Of a stretch of 64,000 nucleotides of DNA, positions 1 to 13,600 are shown piece after piece. The stretch spans positions 240,994,442 through 241,058,441 of the forward strand of contig NC_089490.1 in assembly GCF_036850765.1 (NCBI RefSeq). The letters run 5' to 3'. This DNA is from Saccopteryx bilineata (lineage: Eukaryota > Chordata > Mammalia > Chiroptera > Emballonuridae). Made by a program: the position numbers and the translations under genes. Numbering within the stretch: position 1 is the stretch's first letter; every line of letters starts with the position of its first letter. The notes beneath the pieces are model-generated. The model saw only the letters and a list, made by a program, of their open reading frames with translations. It searched no databases and was not told the DNA's origin.

Positions 1-1498
1 TTTGATTAAAGTATATTAAGAAAATGTGTACTCACACGCTACATACGTGGAAAAGGGAGGACGTATTCAGTAGTCCCCTCAGGTGATGGTGGGTACTGCT
101 CTGGGGTTCTACACTCAAGTGCCTGCAGTAGTAGTTTCCTGACTGTTAGTAGCCATGTAGAATCTGAAATCACATCAGTGGACTTTCTTTCCTTGTGACA
201 CTAACATCCAGAGGTTTGACTTGCACTTTGAATGAATCTTGAACCCATGCACAATTTTCTAACACCATGCATTGGATTATTGGGGTAATACAGGTTCATT
301 GGGTTGTGCTGGTCTTCCAGATTGTGCCCCATTGTACAAGCTCAACAAGTCTCATGAGTGACTGCACCAGACACATCACGTGTGAGTATAGGCAGCCTGC
401 CAGACTCATGGTGGTAGATGGGTTTCTCAAAGTTCAAATTTCACTTGAATGGTCACACTTTATCATTGGCAAAAAATACTGGTTATTTCCTTTGAACAGA
501 CAGGCTTACTTTGTTCATTTTCAGATCTTAATCATAATTTCCGTCATGTGAGTAAAAATAACATGCCATGAAGAAAGCAGCTCATTGGTCCCACAGGTCC
601 CAGGGCTGTGTGCTCTCCTTGTTGTCATGGAATTCTAAAGAGAATTTCCCTCCAGGATTGAGATGCAATAAGATCAGTACTTTTCACTGTGTCATCAAGG
701 GGAAACGGGTTTCTGAGAGGGGGAGTGCCCTGTGGTTTGTGCAGAGGGCAGTGCAGTGAGATTGTCCAAGGTTGTTATAAAATCATTTTGATCTGGATAC
801 AGTTTCTCAGCTCAAGTTTAACTTACTATTTTTTTTAAGGAGGGGTATAAATGACAAGTTTGAAAAGAGAGAGTCTCATTTGTTCTCGGTCCTGAATGAC
901 CCCACCCGAGACTCGTGATCTGTTTCAGCGCAGTTTCTTCCTCTTCTGCAGTCTGTATATGTGTTCGGACAGCCTGGTCTCTGGGGCCTCTGTTCAGAAA
1001 GCTTCTCTGTGTCCTGAGTGTGAGACAGGCAACTAAGGATCCCTGACCACCCACAACTACCTCACCCTCTCTCACACAGCAGGGTGCTGGGCAGTCTGCA
1101 TTCATAGCCACAACTTCCCACTGAGGAACTGCATTTGGACCTGTGCGGCTTTTTACAAAAATATTATAGGCAGATTAGTGGTTTGTAGCACGCCCTCTTT
1201 CTACTACGGTGATTCACCACTCCCCTGCTCATAGTGCATTAGACACCACGTTCACAGTCCTATAGTTGTGTAAATGAACTTAGTGTTCTCATACCTGTTT
1301 CACAACTGAGATTGTGAGGCATGAAATGATCCAGGGTTCACAGCAGACCACAGAGCTGAGGAGTTATGCTCTGGACACTGATGCAAGGACTGGAAGTGAG
1401 TCTGCTTGAGCTGCCATCTCTCAGCGCCCAGAGCGGCGTCCTGGCGCATAGCCGAGTGTATGCGGCTCACTCAGTGAACAAGTGGACTTCTCTTGCAG
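1..1498 (+). other. Intron upstream of W1 (3' part only)
   Basis: This is the 3' end of the first intron. I see no coding exon in it. A weak MIR-like patch at about 1265-1400 (catacctgtttcacaactga) is the only repeat trace. The small open frames have no family resemblance. Confidence 0.6.
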
Positions 1499-1629
1499 GC
1501 CTGTATCGATGAGAATTTTGACATGGTAAAGTTCCTGGTGGAGAACAGAGCCTACGTCAACCAGCAGGACAACGAGGGCTGGACGCCCCTGCATGCAGCG
1601 GCTTCCTGCGGCTATCTCAACATTGCTGA
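1499..1629 (+). CDS. PPP1R12B: PPP1R12B exon W1 (ankyrin repeats 2-3)
   Basis: The acceptor ttgcag is at 1493-1498 and the donor gtgagt at 1630. The 131 nt start in phase 0 and leave two bases (GA) to be completed by W2. They read [19 protein letters not shown] and then [19 protein letters not shown], the end of one ankyrin repeat and the first helix of the next. Human MYPT2, as I recall it, has Leu and Asn where this copy has Phe (ENFDM) and Tyr (NRAYV). Confidence 0.96.
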
Positions 1630-4600
1630 GTGAGTGTGGGTGGGGCTTCTCTTCGCTCTGGAGGACTTGAGGGTCATAAATAGCTACATCTTTCTCTATG
1701 ACAAGTTATGAAAGCAGGAAGTTGACTTATTTTTAAGGAATAATGGATACTGTGTTTTACATAGCTGATAAATCCACAGGGTTTTTTATGTTTTTGTTTG
1801 GGGTGCTAATTCTGAGTGTTTGTCTGTTTGTTTTAACACAATTCATTTCCTCTCTCCCTCCCTGAGAAGAGTAGGAAGGGACCTTCTCTCACTGCTGAGT
1901 CAGGGTGAATAGGGGGCCCACTTCCTAAGGGAAGTATGTATTGAGCTCCTGGCTGTTTCTTAGCCTCTGGGTAAGGAGGATTCTCAGCAGGAAAGTAGAT
2001 GTTACTTCATATGTGGATATTTATTCTCATTCAGGAAAAGTCTGAAAGTAGAAGTCTTTTTTTCTAACAATGGTTTGGGAAGGTTGCCTCCTGAACAGCA
2101 ATCCCTTTCTGGCTTGTGGCCGTTCAGAGTACTTTCCAGAAATGAGTCTTCTGGAAAAAGGCAACAGCAGGGTTCGTGTGCCAAGTGGCATGCCCTGGTC
2201 CAATGAGGAGGGGGAGTGATGCCCGCAGAGCTGTCGGGATGTGTTGTTTGTTTCATGCTGTGAGGCTGAGAGGAAAGAGGCAATGTGGGGCCTCACAGTA
2301 GGGACCTTGGTGAGGAGACCACAGTGGCCCTCACATGGCTTCCCTGTGTTGAGACAGGCTCAAGAGTCACTGCTGGGGAGGTGGGGCAGGGGTGGAGTTG
2401 GAGGAGGGAAGGAGAAAACTTGGTTGGTGGCTTAGCAAAGGCTTTGGGAAGGCAAATGATCTTCAAGGTACAAAAAGTCTCTAGGAGGGGAGGAGGGCTG
2501 CTTCACCCAAGAGAAGAAAGTTCTTGCGTGTAGGAGCCTGCGTGGGCGTGGTGCTTGGTCAGTGTGAAGGGTGCAGTTCAGTCGGAAGTGTTCACTGCCC
2601 AGTGGGCCTGTCATTTGCATTTTGATGGGGGGGGTTGTAGGTGAGTGTTCTCCTGGGGTGAAGGAGGGGAGCTCTGGCACCTGTGGGGACAGGTGCCTGA
2701 TGGGGAGGTGGGCCACAGCCACAGTGTAGAGGAGGCCCAGCCTGAACTGAGGTCTGTCTTCCCTGAGAGGTTGGGACTGAGAAGGAATGAGACAGATCTG
2801 TGGAGGAGCAGCCCTGGCTGGGTCTGTGTGTACTGGTCCGAGGCCCTGAGACAGTGGTGCGTGGGCCCCTAATCTCTGCTGCTTCCTTCTCCGCCACCAG
2901 CTCTGTGGGTGCAGTGGCCACGTCCATCTTCTTTAGATCTACAGTGTCTGAAATGTGTACTTCAGACTTGTGGGGACCAGTAACTGCTTACTGAACCGTT
3001 GAAGGGTCAAAGTCTAAGTTGTAGGTCCTGGACAGTTGGCTCAGTGGTAGAGCATCGGCTCAGCGTGTGGAAGTCCTGGGATTGATTCCCGACCAAGGGC
3101 ACACAGGAGAAGCACCCATCTGCTTCTCCACCCTTCCCCGTCTTTTTCCTCTCTATCTCTCTCTTCCTCTCCCACAGCCAAGGCTCCATTGGAGCAAAGT
3201 TGGCCCGGGCGCTAAGGATGACTCCATGGCCTCTGCCTCAGGTGCTAGAATGGCAATGGAGCAGTTGCAATGGAGCAACACCCCAAATGGGTGGAGCATT
3301 ACCCCCTGGTGGGTATGCTGGGTGGATCCCCATCGGGAGGATGCAGGTGTCCATCTCTCTGCCTCCCCACTTCTCACTTCAGAAAAATACAAAAAAAAAA
3401 AAGTCTAAGTCGTTTCTTTATATGTGCTGAGCGTTTGTTAGAACTTCCACACTGCTGGGACTTTCACTGGCCCGAAGAGAACTTGACCTCATGATTAGAT
3501 GAACTGGACCTGAGGTCAAAACCTGGGCCATGACTTCTACCACTTGCTGCCGCTGTGACTTTAAGGAAATGACTCAGTACGCATGAGCCTCAGTTTCTCA
3601 CAGTAGGGGCAAAAGCATCCACGTTGCCTACTTATAGAAGTGTCTGAGGCTCTCACTATTTCATTCCATAGGCAAGTGCTCTGAGAAGCAGAAAGGGCCA
3701 TGTGGGGATTAGAATTGGCCAGCCTTTCTCCTTCACGATCTAGTATTGTGTTTTGATACAGAATCTGAATATTTAAAATTAACTGTTTAATTCTTCAGTA
3801 ATTCCATTCCCTCCTTGCATGTGGGAGAGTTTCATGGAAGCACAATCTAGGTCAATTCATGCAAATTTTAGCTCATCCTTATCCTTCGTTTTTCTGTTTT
3901 CATGTCAGTACTAATACCCTCTCTTGTGGCATTGGGAAAGGTTTCACGAGAATTCTTTATAATCTCCTACAACGTGACAATTTGTAATTCTCTCAATACT
4001 GTGAGTGTAGAAAGTCCTTGGGAACCTGTGTTTGGACATTGGGGACAGGAGGTGAGTTTTCAGGGATTGTGCCTTCCTTGTAGTGCTGAGCCGGTTAGGA
4101 GTGTGAACATGAAAGAAAGCCTGTTTGTTGGCATTGCTCTTGTCTGGACACGGGGATGTTGCTGTCTTGATTACTGGGGGATATGGGTTGGGAAGTGAGA
4201 ACGGAACGCCTCATCTGGGACTGTATTTAAAACCCAGACAGAGGCCCTGCTCTGCGTTGAGTCTGAGGTACGTGAGTGTGAATGCATTGGAGTGACAGGT
4301 GGTGCTGATGCTGTGTGAATGCATTGGAGTGACAGGTGGTGCTGATGCTGATTTGTCTGCACAGGTACTTCCTCAGCCACGGAGCCAGTGTGGGCATCGT
4401 CAATAGCGAAGGGGAAGTCCCTTCTGACCTAGCAGAAGAGCCAGCCATGAAGGATCTTCTTCTGGAGCAAGTGAAGAAGCAAGGTAGGGTGAGGGACGGG
4501 GATGGAGCGGCTACAAGAGCAGACCCAGCTCTGGGAGGCCCCGTGTCCCCGGGCGGGAGATTAGGCGTGTGCACAGCGTTAGCGTCAGGACCCACGCCCA

Positions 4601-7600
4601 GGGACACTTGTCAGATGGCGGGAGCATGAGTCTTCACAAGTTTGCCAACACAGGCACAGAACTCTGTGGATGTGGTCACAAGTGATTGCTAGTCCTCCTG
4701 GTCGCCTGCCCTCCCCACCATCAGGCACACGTTCCCAGGAGATGGCTGCGGGACCTCCTGCTGTAACCCTCTAGGAGACGCCAACTCTGGCCATAGCCAC
4801 GTGTGTTCAGACTGTCAAAGCTAAAGACACTTCGTACCTGGCCCTGTGTATACATGCCGACCCTGTTCTGGGGCAGCACAGGCCTATCTGCTCTGCCTCC
4901 TGCGTGTAGTTCTGTGCCCTGTTGGATTGTGTTTCCTGGTTTCCCATGCAGACTGAGCCGTAGGAGCTCTGGTGGCAGCTCACATGTGCGTGTGGCCTTG
5001 TTCCGGGCTGGCTGTCTTACACTCACTCCCCGTTACATTACATGGGGTGCCATCGGTGGTGCTCACCACGGAGGGTCACTGAGAAATAAATGCTGGAACG
5101 TGGGAGGGGACTTGGAACAAGTATCATGATGTAAAAAGAGTAGCCTGGGTTGTGTTCTTAGAATTGTCCCTGCTGGGTCTGCCGTCACACATCAACCCTG
5201 ATGCTCTGGCATTGGTAAAACCGCGATGTCTGTGTAAATTCCATTGCTGTCTGAATGCAGGGAACCCCAGGGGCCTGGCCTGGTGGCTGAGCAGTCACCT
5301 GTGGTTATGTTATGACACATTGCGAGTCAGAGGTTGAGTGGTAACACTGCTGTTTGTGTGGCTCCCGCAGGGGTCGACCTTGAGCAGTCTCGGAAGGAGG
5401 AGGAGCAGCAGATGCTTCAGGACGCACGGCAGTGGCTCAACAGCGGGAAGATAGTGGACACCAGGCAGGCTCGCTCGGGGGCCACTGCCCTGCATGTGGC
5501 TGCCGCCAAGGGCTACTCCGAGGTCCTCAGGTGTGTCATCCACGCGGACGGTAGTTAGGAGATGGGGACGAGAGGAGACGGGTCTTGGGAGGGATGGTAT
5601 GGTTGTTTCCTCCCAACTATGCAGCCTTGTCTGACGTTTGCTAGTGCTCATCTTTGGGTGCCCCCAGCCCCCACTGCCCCTTCAGCCTCTATTGGCATGT
5701 GTGGCAGTAGACTGGCTGAGAAGGTGACCTTATGGGACCTCTCCCAGCTCCGGGATTTAGTATTAGCATCCCTGCAGCCCCCTGCTCTGCAACATGTCAT
5801 GCAGGTGGGTGGTTTTGGAGTCCTCTGTGGACACAGCTTGTCTCTCTGGGCTCAGTAGTCGGTGACGCAGATCTGAAGTTGTGGTCACATGGACAGGTGG
5901 TGTTTGGGTTTTGCGCCCCCCCCCCCCCCCCCCCCGCCTTCCCCACTGTCTCGTGTCCATACAGCTCCACACAGCTGTGGGTGCTGCCAGGCTCCTGGGC
6001 ATCAGATTCCACTAATACAGGATTTCTAGCTGGGTGGCAGCCATGCTGTGTTCACTCCTGGGACAGGTCTGTAGGTCATGGTGTAGGTGGCCAGGGTCAG
6101 CCGCGCAGGTCCTCCAGAGTCAGGCCCACCCTCCTGCGGGCACAGGCAGAGTCAGCCTTGCAGTCCACAGGGAGCCCTGCGGGCATCTGGGCAGAGCTAG
6201 AGTGTGAGGCTCCAGGAGGTGCAGCGCCCTGCAAGGAGCCGAGCTCCCACATGAGGTGTCCTGCCGCCTGCGTGAGGAAACAGGAAGCACGCCCTATTGT
6301 GGCGCTTGGGCGGTGTGAGTGCGTGAGGCCTTGGTTACTCTCAGGTGCACCCCTCTGAACATATCTGTGGGTGGGACACGGATGTGCTCAGGGTCCCCCG
6401 TGGCCCCAGGAGAGAGAGGGTCAGCAGTGCCTATGCTGGTCCCTGTGGCAACTGAGCAGCCATGAGCCCGTGGCTCTGGTAGCCGACAGTGTCCGGCAGG
6501 GACTAAAATAGAGGCTATATGTGTCCTGTCGGGGTTTTCTTCCCAGGCTGTTGATTCAGGCTGGCTATGAGCTGAACGTGCAGGACCACGACGGCTGGAC
6601 CCCCCTCCACGCCGCTGCACACTGGGGGGTGAAGGAGGCTTGCTCAATCCTGGCAGAGGCCCTCTGTGACATGGACGTCAGGAACAAGCTGGTGAGTCAG
6701 ACTGGCCATCTGCAGGGGCAGCAAGGTGGTGCAGGGTCTGGAACAGGCTGAGTCTGGCTGTCCAGGACATGGGAGACTCCCCTGCTGTCTGTGCAGCACG
6801 CCCTGGGCCCCGTGCGGTTTGCTGTGTTGGTGTAGCTCCACCGACCTGCCTTCTGTCCCTCCTGCCAGCACCATCCTGACAGCAGCCCCTACAGGGTGTG
6901 CACAGTGGGGCCTGAGCCGCCGTCTGTGGTGAGAGAGGGAAGATCTTATTTTACTTTATTTGTAATTTCTTTATTGATTTGAGAGAGACATAAATTTGTT
7001 GTCTCACTTATTTATGCATTGACTCTTGTACACGTCCTGACCAGGGGTTGAACCTGCAACCTTGGTATATTGGGACGATGCTCTAATAAGCTGAGCCACC
7101 TGGTCAGAGCTTCTTTGCTTTTAGTTCAAAGACTTTTAATAACAGCTGAGCTCCATTCATATTCAATCATTTAAAAGTGTTATAACAGCCTGACCAGGTG
7201 GTGGCGCAGTGGATAGAGCATCAGACTGGGATGCAGAAGGACCCAGGTTCGAGACCCTGGGGTTGCCAGCTTGAGCACGGGCTCATCTGGCTTGAGCAAA
7301 AGCTCACCAGCATGGGCCCAAGGTCCCTGGCTCAAGTCTGCTGAAGGCCCGCAGTCATGGCACATATGAGAAAGCAATCAATGAACAACTACGGTGTCGC
7401 AACGAAAAACTGATGATTGATGCTTCTCATTTCTCTCCGTTCCTGTCCATCTGTCCCTATCTATCCCTCTATCTGACTCTCTGTCCCTGTTAAAAAAAAA
7501 AAAATTTAAATAAAAATGTTATAACAAGGTCCTTGAGTTTGGTTGAAATTATGTTATTTATTTCCCTACATCTCTGGAATTTCTAGGAATTTTTCAGGAA

Positions 7601-10600
7601 TCCAGAGACACGGCCTTTAATTAGGGGGTTCTTACTGCCTTCCACCTTTCCTGACCCAGGTCTGTTCTCCGGCCATGGGTTGGGGTCCCTACCAGTGCTG
7701 GTATTTCCTGTGGGAGACAGCCCTGCTTTCCCTTCCTGGGCACTGGTTTCCTGACACTCTTGAGTACACGCATGCCTGCTTCTTCCAAGACTTCCGAGAG
7801 CCACTGTTGAGTTCCTCACAGCAATAAGGATCATCCAGGGAGATGTCAGGTGGTTGTTCTCCAAGGGGCCACATGCATTAAATGGTGTCCTTTCCCCAGT
7901 CCTGCTGCACAGAGTGCAGCACTCTCCACGCAGACTTGCTGTTTCCCTGATGAACAAAGGCCTGTTACCATGTGGGCGGTTGTTAGGGGAGCAGCTGTTG
8001 CTGGAGCTGGGCATCGAGTGGATGCTGGAGCATTCTCCATAGAGTCCCGTAGTCATGGTCTCTCTCTCTGCCAGGGCCAGACGCCGTTTGATGTGGCTGA
8101 TGAGGGCCTCGTGGAATACCTGGAGACGCTTCAGAAGAAGCAGAGTGTGGTGAGTCCGTGCGACACCACACAGGCGTCCTAAGCCCCAGTCCCACCCCTC
8201 CTCCAGCCTTGGCCCCTCGCTGTAGTTACAGCTGCACCCAGAGATGGCAGTTGCTCCTTCTGGGGCCTTTCAGCAGTCTGAGAAGGACGTGTCCCCAGAA
8301 CTGCCAGTGTTAAGAGTTTACTCGTTATAAGAAGCCTCCAAGCAGCTGAAAGTAAAAAACAACAACCAGTTACTCAAACGTTCTGGACATGAATGTGGCT
8401 TCTCCAAACCAGGGTTCTTCACTCCTCCCTGGCATTGGCTTGTCTCCTTCAGATGGCAGGACGGTTGCGAGCTCTTGTTTTCAGCTGATCTTGCCCACGG
8501 TCAACCTCTTCCCTTTCCTTCCCTCCAGCTGCGGAGTGAGAAGGAGACACAGAATAAGCTCATTGAGTCAGGCCTGAACAGCAGGTTGCAGAGTGGACTC
8601 TTTAAGAAGTAAGATGGTGGGGACACATGCGCGTGACACACTTAGCGTGAGAATTTATACAGTAAAACAACTGCTTGATTTTAGCCAAATGATCTTTAGA
8701 CATGTGGGCACGTTTGAGGGCAGGGAGGAGACACTGAGTGTGGGTGGATGTATTTTAAGTATAGGAATGAGTTGACATTGTGCAGCACTTCTTGTTCCCT
8801 GACAGGCCGTTCTGTGAGCTTGGGGACCTCACCCCTGAGCCCGCAGGATCCCGGTGTGTTTGGGGCACTCAGTGGACGTTGTTAGGTGGTTTACATTTAC
8901 CTGCTCCGTCAGCACTAAGGCCACAGCCCTCTGTTTCTGTGTTGAACAGGCCAGTGCCACCTACATAAGTCATGCTCTGTAGTCAAACAGCAAAGCTGAA
9001 TCTGTAAAAGGCAAGGACTCAGAAACACAGACACAGAGAAGAATGCGAATGCGTTTCTGTTACTGCTTGACATGGGCTCATAGACTCGTTCTCCTGATAC
9101 GAGTGATTGATAACTGTCAATGCACTTAGGAAATGTTTATCGTTTCTGAATTACAATCAAACTGTCCTCTTTAATTTAGCAAAGAGAAGATGCTCTATGA
9201 GGAGGAGACGCCTAAGTCTCATGAAGCAGAGGAAGAAAACAAGGACTCGAGCAGCTCCAGCTCAGAGGAGGGTGAAGATGAGGCATCCGAGTCCGAGACA
9301 GAGAAGGAGGCAGGTAATATGTGGGTCCTGTGTTTCCCAGTGCAAGGTGTGCACTGCCTATCAGAGCTGGAGGCCTCATGGCTTGGAGGGAGTGCCCAGG
9401 TCCATTTTCAGAGATGAGATATCAGATTGCTAGTGTGACTCAGTGGTAAACATGGCGAGCTGGGTTAGAGCCACAGGACAGGTGATCAAAGAAGTTCTGT
9501 GTGCAGGGGCACCCGTTCTGACCTTGGGTCCTGGGCGAGACAGAGGGTATGGGTCTCTCAGAGGCACTCTGGGCTGGTGCCTCCCATGTCAATTCAACCG
9601 GGAAGCCAGTTAGAGGAGGCTGGGCATCATGTTTCTAGTGGAGTCTGATACCCATGATGGCCTGGGCCCAGCCCTGTGTTGAGGTCTAGCTATTGGTCCG
9701 GTTCCTACAGCTGTGGGAGAACACCACCTTCCGCAGTCTCCATCTCTGAGCTTGTGATTGTCACACAGGGAAGCTGGAGACCAGTGTCTGTGAAGGGAAC
9801 ATAGGCACCAGCCAAGCACAGTGTTAGGATGACCTTTATTGATGGAGACTGGGTTCTGTTGAGCAGGCACAGTTTGCTCTGGAAGTGCTCGTGTGGTGCC
9901 TATCGAAATGTGTTTATTGTGTGTTGAGTATTTGCTTGTCTTAGGCCTGGGTACCACCTGGAATGAACATCTGGGTGGCTCTGTGTTGGGCCACTTTGCT
10001 GGCTGCCACAGTGTTGGGGGGGGGTGCTGCCTGAGCCTCTCTGACAGGCACCACCTGTGCTCATCCCAGAGGTCTGTGGTGATGCCGTGGTCCAGTTCCA
10101 AACCTGTGACCACCTTCCCACTCCATCCGCCTGCAGGTGAACCTATCAGTCTCTCCTAGCTGGCCTTCCTGGCACTGTCCATTGTAAGGACCTGTGGTGG
10201 CCACAGCAGGTTGTTAATATAGACTGACTGCGGAACTTTTATTTGGTTATACCATGGAGAACGTTTTCAGTCAGATGCGTAGGAGCTGGAGTTGGAGCTA
10301 TCAAGACAAGAGCACCCCTGAGTTTACTTTCTTCTGGCAGCAATTTCTAGAGATTTCACCTGTTTGAGATCTAGCATACGCAGCCCCAGTCTGTTGGGTA
10401 ATGGAGGAACCTGTTTACTCAGCAGGAAAGACAAGGTTTCACTTGTGCACTGAGCCTCCTATGTCTTAAATAACAGATCGAAAGCCAGAGGCTGTTGTCA
10501 ACCATTCCAATTCGGAAAGCAAGGGCCGTATCCTGGAACAGATACCTGCGCCAGCTCAGAATATCTTCTCTGCCTCCTCTGCCAGGAGAGTGAGTATTTT

Positions 10601-13600
10601 GGAATTAATTCAGATACTATGTTTCCCCTGACTACAGTAACTTGCAATTAGCAATGCCTCAAATATACATTGTTGCAAAATAAGAAAGATACATTTTCAC
10701 CTGTCTGAGTGGGTTTGGTGCTGCCCTAACAGAAGGCCACAGGCTGGGTGCCTTCAGACAATGAGGATTTATCTCTCTGTTCTGGAGGCAGGAAATCCAA
10801 GCTTGAGGTGCTAGCATATTGGGTTCCTGGTGAGCACTCCCTTTCTGTACCAAAGATAGCCACCTTATCTCCAAATACAGTGTTAGGGCTTCAGCTATGA
10901 ATTTGGAAGGGGAGGAACACAAATGTTGCATCTGTAACAAAAACTATAAAGTTGTCAACAAACGGACTTGGCTACAATGTGTTTAGATAACATAGGACAT
11001 AGTGGTCTGGAATCAGCAATATTTCATTAGTTGCCTGTTTTCTCTGTACCAGAAGGTGAGTGCCCAGGAAGCTAGGGAAGAGACCCAGCATGCGGCCTTG
11101 ACTATGCTGATGACCTCGCTCCTTTTCTGTTTGTTTCCTGAGCTGGGGGCATTCTAGCCTGTGGCGAGTGGAGGGCACAGGTGGCAGGAGCACTTTCTGT
11201 GCTGTGGGCACCTGTCGGGGGGTGGGGGGCAGTGATGGTGACCTGCCTGGCAGGAGCACTCTGGTTCTGAGGTTGGAGAATGGACCCGAGTTCTCTGGCG
11301 TGAAGCTACGGAAGCTCTGGTTTTATAGGGATCAGCTTACTGGCCTTTTCAGCTCCTCGTGGACTGAGAAGGCAGATTCTGGTGTCGTCATGGAAACAGT
11401 CCTAGCCCCTTACTTACTCCAGGGGTGTCACTGTGACAGACACTTTGAGTAGAGGGCAACCCTCACGCATCGCCCGTCTTCCCGCTGCTCAGGGTGAGAC
11501 CAGCCACCTGCTTTTTTAAAGAAAAACACTAAATTAAAAAAAAATAGACACATGTACACTTACTCCGCTCTGCTGAAATCATGCGCTCAGATCTGGGCCT
11601 CTAGAGTTGGAGGAGCTATAGCAGCCATGGAGTATGACCAGCGTGAGACAAGAGGTTTGGGTTGCTGCTGCGCCGCGCACTGTTCCACTGGAAAGGGCGG
11701 CCTGTGTTAGGACGAGGACCAGGATAGACAGCTAGCTGGCTGGTGCTCTGAAGACCCTGTGTATCACAGATCGGTCTTAGGGCCAATGCTATGTGACATT
11801 TTCTGTGGTTTATGGCAAAGTGACATAATTAAGGACAGTGTAAGGTTTTCATAAGCTTTCTTTTTGATGGTAATTTTTTTTTTTTTGGTGACAGACTTGA
11901 GAGATCAGAGAGTGAGACAGACAAGGGACAGACAGACAGGAAGGGAGAGAGATGAGAAGCATCAATTCTTCGTTGCGGCACCTTAGTTCATTGATTGCTT
12001 TCTCATATGCGCCTTGACCAGGGGTCTCCAGCAGACTGAGTGACCCCTTGCTCAAGCTAGTGACCTTGGGCTCAAGCTGGCAAGCCTTGCTCAAACCAGA
12101 TGAGCCCACGCTCAAACTGATGACCTTGGGGTCTCTAACCTGGATCCTCTGTGTCCCCTTCCGACCGTCTATCCACTGCACCACCACCTGATCAGGTGGT
12201 AAATCTTTTTTTTAATGAAATAATGCTGGACCACATAACTATTTTTTTTTCTTTTTTTTTTTATTCAGTGAGAGGAGGGGAGGCAAAGAGAGACTCCCAC
12301 ATGCACCCCCACCGGGATTCACCTGGCAAGCCCACTAGGGGGTGATGCTCCGTTGCTTGGCAACTGAGCTCTTTTTAGCACCTGAGGCAGAGGCTCCATG
12401 GAGCCATTCACCATGCCCGGGGCCAGCTTGCTCCAACTGACCCATGGCTGCAGGAGGGGAATAAATAGAGAAGCGAGAGGGGGAGAGGTGGAGAAGCAGA
12501 TGGGTGCTTCTCCTATGTGCTCTGACCAGGAATCAAACCCAAGACATCCACACCCTGGGCCGATGCTCTACCTCTGATCCAACTGGCCAGGGCCAGCTAT
12601 TTTTTTGAAATAACATTAGGACTGGAGTGTAGGGCCTTTTGAATTTTTACTAGTAATTAATGAATTCAGGCTACCACATGTCCTCTGAGCCCCTCACACA
12701 CACACATGCACGCCGGGGCTTACTGCCTTTTGTGAAGAGGAAGCAGGCTCATTCTCCTCATTTTGCAGATGGGCTTGTTGAGACCTAGGCACGGGTCCTG
12801 TGTTCAGTCACATAGCGAGTTGAGGGGAAGGAGATGTGGCTGGGACTGGGGTCATGGGTGTCTGAGGTTGGCACCCGCTGCACAGGGACAGGAACATGTC
12901 TGATTCCCAGAGCAGCCCTGTTGGGGCAGCTGCACTGAGAGTCTGAGGCTCTTCTGCCCAGGGATAGACAGACTCGAGGGGTGCATGGCATGTGCAGAGA
13001 GGAGAGAGCACTGGCTGGATCCGAGTGGCTGCACTGGCTGCAGTGCACAGAGGTTGACAGGCAGAGGTGGTCACCCGCCCTTCCCCTCACTTCCCCCATC
13101 TGCCCTGCCCGCAGCTCTCTAGCTTTGTGAACAAACTGGAGGAGCCCAAGGACGAGTCTCCTGCTTCTTGGCGCCTGGGGCTCAGGAAGACCGGCAGCCA
13201 CAACATGCTGAGCACGGCAGCCGACCCCCGGGAAGCTGCGAGGGACCGGGGTTCCGCCCTCTCCCGCTCGGCGTCCAGCCCTCGCATCTCTGCTCTACTG
13301 GATAACAGGGACAAGGTACAGTGGGGGCTCCAAGGCAGGTTTCTCCTGAGAGGTACCCTCTTGGGACAAAGGAGAATATGTTCTGGGCCTGATTTGACTC
13401 TGGGAGACAGGCACGTGGATGGTTCAGTCCAGGAGCTGCGCACTTGCTGTGATGTACTTCGTAAAAAGAAAACAGCCCTTTTCCTTTTGGCACAGATTAT
13501 GCTCATTCCTCCTCCTCCTCCTCCTCCTCCTCTGAAGGCACAGAGATCAGTCACAAGCATGAGAACTCGGGTACGCCCTAAAAGGTTTCTGGATGAATAC

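Larger units (their letters stand above)
1630..4364 (+). other. Intron between W1 and W2
   Basis: It contains a SINE at 3025-3400, a MIR remnant at about 3495-3650 and a 37-bp tandem duplication at 4276-4349. The rest (1636-3008, 3650-4270) shows nothing I recognise. Confidence 0.6.
6692..8074 (+). other. Intron between W4 and W5
   Basis: Apart from the two SINEs at 6950-7110 and 7189-7516, I see nothing recognisable. The stretch 7520-8060 has no repeat or exon I can name. Confidence 0.5.
10590..13114 (+). other. Intron between W8 and W9
   Basis: It holds an ancient repeat (10700-10925), two antisense SINEs in near contact (11875-12196 and 12242-12596), a short (CA)n near 12698-12707 and a MIR trace at about 12745-12860. 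I see nothing in 10930-11870. Confidence 0.5.

Noticed and set aside
5732..6358. 208-codon open frame
   Set aside because: Crosses a 20-nt C run (poly-proline) and has no similarity to any protein family I know.
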